Positions 61,465 through 64,000 of a stretch of DNA of 64,000 bases are shown piece after piece. Origin of the DNA: Actinotalea sp. Marseille-Q4924 (GTDB lineage Bacteria; Actinomycetota; Actinomycetes; Actinomycetales; Cellulomonadaceae); the NCBI RefSeq assembly GCF_916618755.1, contig NZ_CAKAKB010000001.1:806001-870000 (forward strand), read 5' to 3'. The notes under the pieces were generated by a model, which worked only from the letters and a program-made list of their open reading frames with translations, did not search any database and was not told the DNA's origin. A program made the translations under genes and the position numbers. Every line of letters starts with the position of its first letter. Positions within the stretch are counted from its first letter, which is position 1.

Positions 61465-63050
61465 GCAGCACCTGGAGAGCACCTCTCGCCGGGACGACGT
61501 CGCGCACGGCGGTCGTGCCCCGCCGGGTGACGGTCGTGGCTGCCGCCGCCGTCGTCGTCGCGGCGGGCCTCGGCCTCGGCCTCGTCATGCCGCGCGGACC
61601 GATGACCACCGGCCAGTCCCTCGCCGCGGTGACCGTGGCGGTCGTCGTCGGGCTCGTCGCCGGCGTGCTGGTGCGCAGCCGCTGGGCGGCGCTCGGGGGT
61701 CCGGTGCTGCTCGCCGGCGTCCTCGAGCTGGTCCGCCTCGGCGAGGAGGGGCCGACCGTGGACGCCCTGCGGTTCGACAGCCTCTACGCGCTCATGGTGA
61801 TGATCGCGGGCCGCGGGTTCGACGGTCTCGTCATCCTGCTCCCGATGGCCGTCGCCGCCCTCTGGGGCGCCGCGCTGGCCCGACGCGCGGCCCGGACGCC
61901 GCCGGTCGGCCCGCCGGACGCAGACCCGGCCGTCCGGCCGAGCGGCAGGCGTCGCACCGCCCGGGTGCTGCCCCGCGCGGGGCTCGCGTCGGGCACCGCG
62001 GTCGTCGCCCTCCTGGTCGCCGGGCTCGCGCGTCCCGCGAGCACCGAGCCGGTCGTCGGGCCCGACGGCGAACCGATCGCCGGGAGCATCGCCGAGCTCG
62101 TCACGCTGCCGATCGGCGGTCACGACCAGGGCGTGATGATCCGCGGCGCCGACACCGACGCCCCCGTCCTGCTCTTCCTCGAGGGCGGACCGGGCGGCAC
62201 GGCGCTGGGCTCCATGCGGTACGCCGGCCAGGGGCTCGAGCAGTCCTTCGTCGTGGCCACGTGGGACCAGCGGGGCACCGGCCGGTCCGCGGACCAGCGG
62301 GCGCCCCAGTCGACCCTCACCGTCGACCGGCTCGTCGACGACGCGATCGAGGTCGCCGAGCACCTGTGCGACCGGTTCGACGAGGACGGCGTGTACGTCG
62401 TCGGCAGCAGCTGGGGCAGCACCCTCGGCGTCCTGGTCGCGCAGGAACGCCCCGACCTCGTGCGGGCCTACGTGGGCGTCGGCCAGATGGTCAGCCAGGC
62501 GCGCACGGACGAGATCATGTACGCGGACACCCTCGCGTGGGCCAGGGAAGCCGGCGACGCCGCCATGGCGGCGCGGCTCGAGGAGGTGGGACCCCCGCCC
62601 TACGAGGACGCGCTCACCTACCCGGTCATGCTGACCGGTGACCCGCGGTGGCAGCAGTACCCCACCGGCGACGACCACGACGGGCGGGCCGGCTACCCGC
62701 AGAACCTCTTCGTCGCCGAGTACTCGTTGACCGAGCAGCTCCGCTCCGCCGCGGGCCTCGCGGACACCTTCGCGCTGCTCTACCCGCAGCTGCAGGGCAT
62801 CGACTTCCGCGAGCAGGTGCCGCGGCTCGACGTCCCGGTGCACGTCGTCCTGGGCGCCTACGAGGCGCCCGGACGCGCCGACCTCGCCCGCGAGTGGCTC
62901 GCGGACCTGGACGCCCCGGCGGTCCACGTCGAGACGTGGGACCGGTCCGGTCACACGCCGCACCTCGACGAGCCCGCCCGCTTCGCCGCCTTCATGGCGG
63001 ACGTGCACGACCGGAGCGCCGGGGCCTCCCCGGTCGCCGCGGATCGGTGA
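61461..63050 (+). CDS. Membrane alpha/beta hydrolase (proline-iminopeptidase-like)
   Basis: 529 residues. The first 200 hold about five transmembrane segments. Residues about 225-520 form an alpha/beta hydrolase of the S33 type: the HGG-like VLLFLEGGPGGTALG, the TWDQRGTGRSADQ motif, nucleophile VVGSSWGSTLGVL (Ser in SSWGS) and C-terminal His in DRSGHTPHLDEP. ATG overlaps the previous stop and the stop overlaps the permease start. It probably acts on a peptide or ester at the membrane together with the FtsX transporter. Confidence 0.88.
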   Translation: MSSTWRAPLAGTTSRTAVVPRRVTVVAAAAVVVAAGLGLGLVMPRGPMTTGQSLAAVTVAVVVGLVAGVLVRSRWAALGGPVLLAGVLELVRLGEEGPTVDALRFDSLYALMVMIAGRGFDGLVILLPMAVAALWGAALARRAARTPPVGPPDADPAVRPSGRRRTARVLPRAGLASGTAVVALLVAGLARPASTEPVVGPDGEPIAGSIAELVTLPIGGHDQGVMIRGADTDAPVLLFLEGGPGGTALGSMRYAGQGLEQSFVVATWDQRGTGRSADQRAPQSTLTVDRLVDDAIEVAEHLCDRFDEDGVYVVGSSWGSTLGVLVAQERPDLVRAYVGVGQMVSQARTDEIMYADTLAWAREAGDAAMAARLEEVGPPPYEDALTYPVMLTGDPRWQQYPTGDDHDGRAGYPQNLFVAEYSLTEQLRSAAGLADTFALLYPQLQGIDFREQVPRLDVPVHVVLGAYEAPGRADLAREWLADLDAPAVHVETWDRSGHTPHLDEPARFAAFMADVHDRSAGASPVAADR

Positions 63051-64000
63051 GCACCGTGTACACCCGCATGATCGTCCGTGACGTCCGCCGCAACCGGGCC
63101 GTCACCGTCGTGCTCGTCGTCCTCATGGGGCTCTCGGTGCTCCTCGCGGCCGCCAGCGCCGGCACCCTGGCCCGGCTCGTCGGCGCCTCCACGAGCCTCC
63201 TGGCCCAGGCCCGGGCGCCGCACGTCGCGCAGCTCCAGGCCGGGCCGTACGACCCGGCGCAGGTGGACGCCTGGACCGCGACGCGGCCCGAGGTGGAGCA
63301 CCACCAGGCCATGCTGCTGCTGGGGATCGACGGAGCGAGCCTCTTCTTCGACGGCGAGCCGCAGACGACGAGCATCCAGCAGAACTCCCTCGTCGTCCCG
63401 AACCAGGAGCGGGACCTGCTCCTGGACCTCGACGACCAGCCGATCACGGAGGTCGAGCGCGGCACGGTCGTGCTCCCGGTCATCTACGAGGTCGAGCAGG
63501 GTCTCGAGGTGGGTGCCCCGGTCGTCATCACCGCGCCGGACGGGTTCCGCGCCGAGCTGGCGATCGCCGGGTTCGCCCGGGACTCGATCATGAACCCCGC
63601 GATCACGAGCTCCAAGCGGCTCGCGGTGGCCGCGTCGGACCTCGAGGAGATCCGCGCGCACACCGGCGAGGAGGAGCACCTCGTCGAGTTCTGGCTCCAC
63701 GACCCCGGTACCCAGATCGCCGGGTTCTCGAAGGCCTACCTGGAGTCGGACATGCCCCAGGCCGGGCAGATGGTCGACTCCGCGACCTTCCAGATGTTCA
63801 TGATGGTCGGCGACGGCATGGTCGCCGCCGTGGTCGTCCTCGTCGCGGTCCTGCTGCTCGTCGTCGCGCTCCTGTGCCTGCGGTTCTCGTTCCTCACGGC
63901 CGCCGAGCAGGACTACCGCGAGATCGGTGTGCTCAAGGCGATCGGCGTCCCGCGCCGCGGTGTCCGGCGCCTCTACCTCACGAAGTACACGGCGCTGGCG
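63047..64000 (+). CDS. FtsX-family ABC permease, 3' end beyond window
   Basis: 318 visible codons. N-terminal helix VTVVLVVLMGLSVLLAAASA, an extracytoplasmic MacB-like domain (about 55-245), then a helix (VAAVVVLVAVLLLVVALLCL) and the coupling motif IGVLKAIGVPRRGVRRLYL. The frame is open to the window edge. GTG 63047 overlaps the hydrolase stop by 4 bp. An ATPase gene is expected just downstream. Confidence 0.88.
   Translation, partial: MSTVYTRMIVRDVRRNRAVTVVLVVLMGLSVLLAAASAGTLARLVGASTSLLAQARAPHVAQLQAGPYDPAQVDAWTATRPEVEHHQAMLLLGIDGASLFFDGEPQTTSIQQNSLVVPNQERDLLLDLDDQPITEVERGTVVLPVIYEVEQGLEVGAPVVITAPDGFRAELAIAGFARDSIMNPAITSSKRLAVAASDLEEIRAHTGEEEHLVEFWLHDPGTQIAGFSKAYLESDMPQAGQMVDSATFQMFMMVGDGMVAAVVVLVAVLLLVVALLCLRFSFLTAAEQDYREIGVLKAIGVPRRGVRRLYLTKYTALA

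Overview
The window is very GC-rich (roughly 73%). GTG starts are frequent, 4-bp GTGA/ATGA gene overlaps are common, -10 boxes are of the TANNNT type and several mRNAs look leaderless. An F420-type oxidoreductase and actinobacterial two-component systems are also present. All of this points to a Micrococcales actinomycete, perhaps Cellulomonas-like; this is an inference from style, not from a marker gene.

Layout. (1) 1-946: right edge of an integrative element. A truncated tyrosine integrase is followed by a 3' fragment of an initiator tRNA gene (attachment site) and an orphaned hairpin terminator. (2) 1224-8079: a five-gene overlapping operon of two TRAP-type substrate-binding lipoproteins, two histidine-kinase-like membrane proteins and a NarL-type response regulator. 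The first kinase keeps the ATP-binding domain but has Asp where the phospho-accepting His should be. The second keeps the His but has lost the ATP-binding motifs. This looks like an obligate split kinase and is the strongest candidate for an undescribed system. (3) 8524-17569: a minus-strand operon (DUF2877, fdrA, DUF1116, arcC, cysteine hydrolase, NCS2 permease fused to an allophanate-hydrolase C-terminal-like domain) with a divergent PucR regulator. The gene set matches oxalurate/oxamate transcarbamoylation linked to carbamate kinase. (4) 17796-28952: a GntR-controlled catabolic operon with an NMT1-type ABC importer, two dehydrogenases, an FAD monooxygenase, two cupins, RidA, an FAH-family hydrolase, an amidohydrolase and an FMN reductase. 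The substrate is unknown but is probably a nitrogen-bearing aromatic or heterocycle.

(5) 29004-31445: small membrane protein, SDR and a glycosyltransferase. (6) 32148-45266: surface-polysaccharide region with three family-2 glycosyltransferases (one at 30402-31445), a flippase-like protein, a polytopic membrane protein with an internal 27-bp minisatellite, two small membrane proteins, a large secreted multidomain protein and two tandem HPr-kinase-like P-loop proteins. (7) 45354-50739: housekeeping and regulatory genes (NagA, alpha/beta hydrolase, cyclase-ATPase-TPR regulator, small proteins). (8) 50808-58058: a four-gene FtsX/LolD-type ABC export cluster in which one ATPase carries an AbrB-like tail. 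(9) 58218-64000: F420-type oxidoreductase, a NarL two-component pair and a divergent operon ending in an FtsX-family permease cut by the window edge.

I saw no rRNA, CRISPR array, insertion sequence or complete tRNA.
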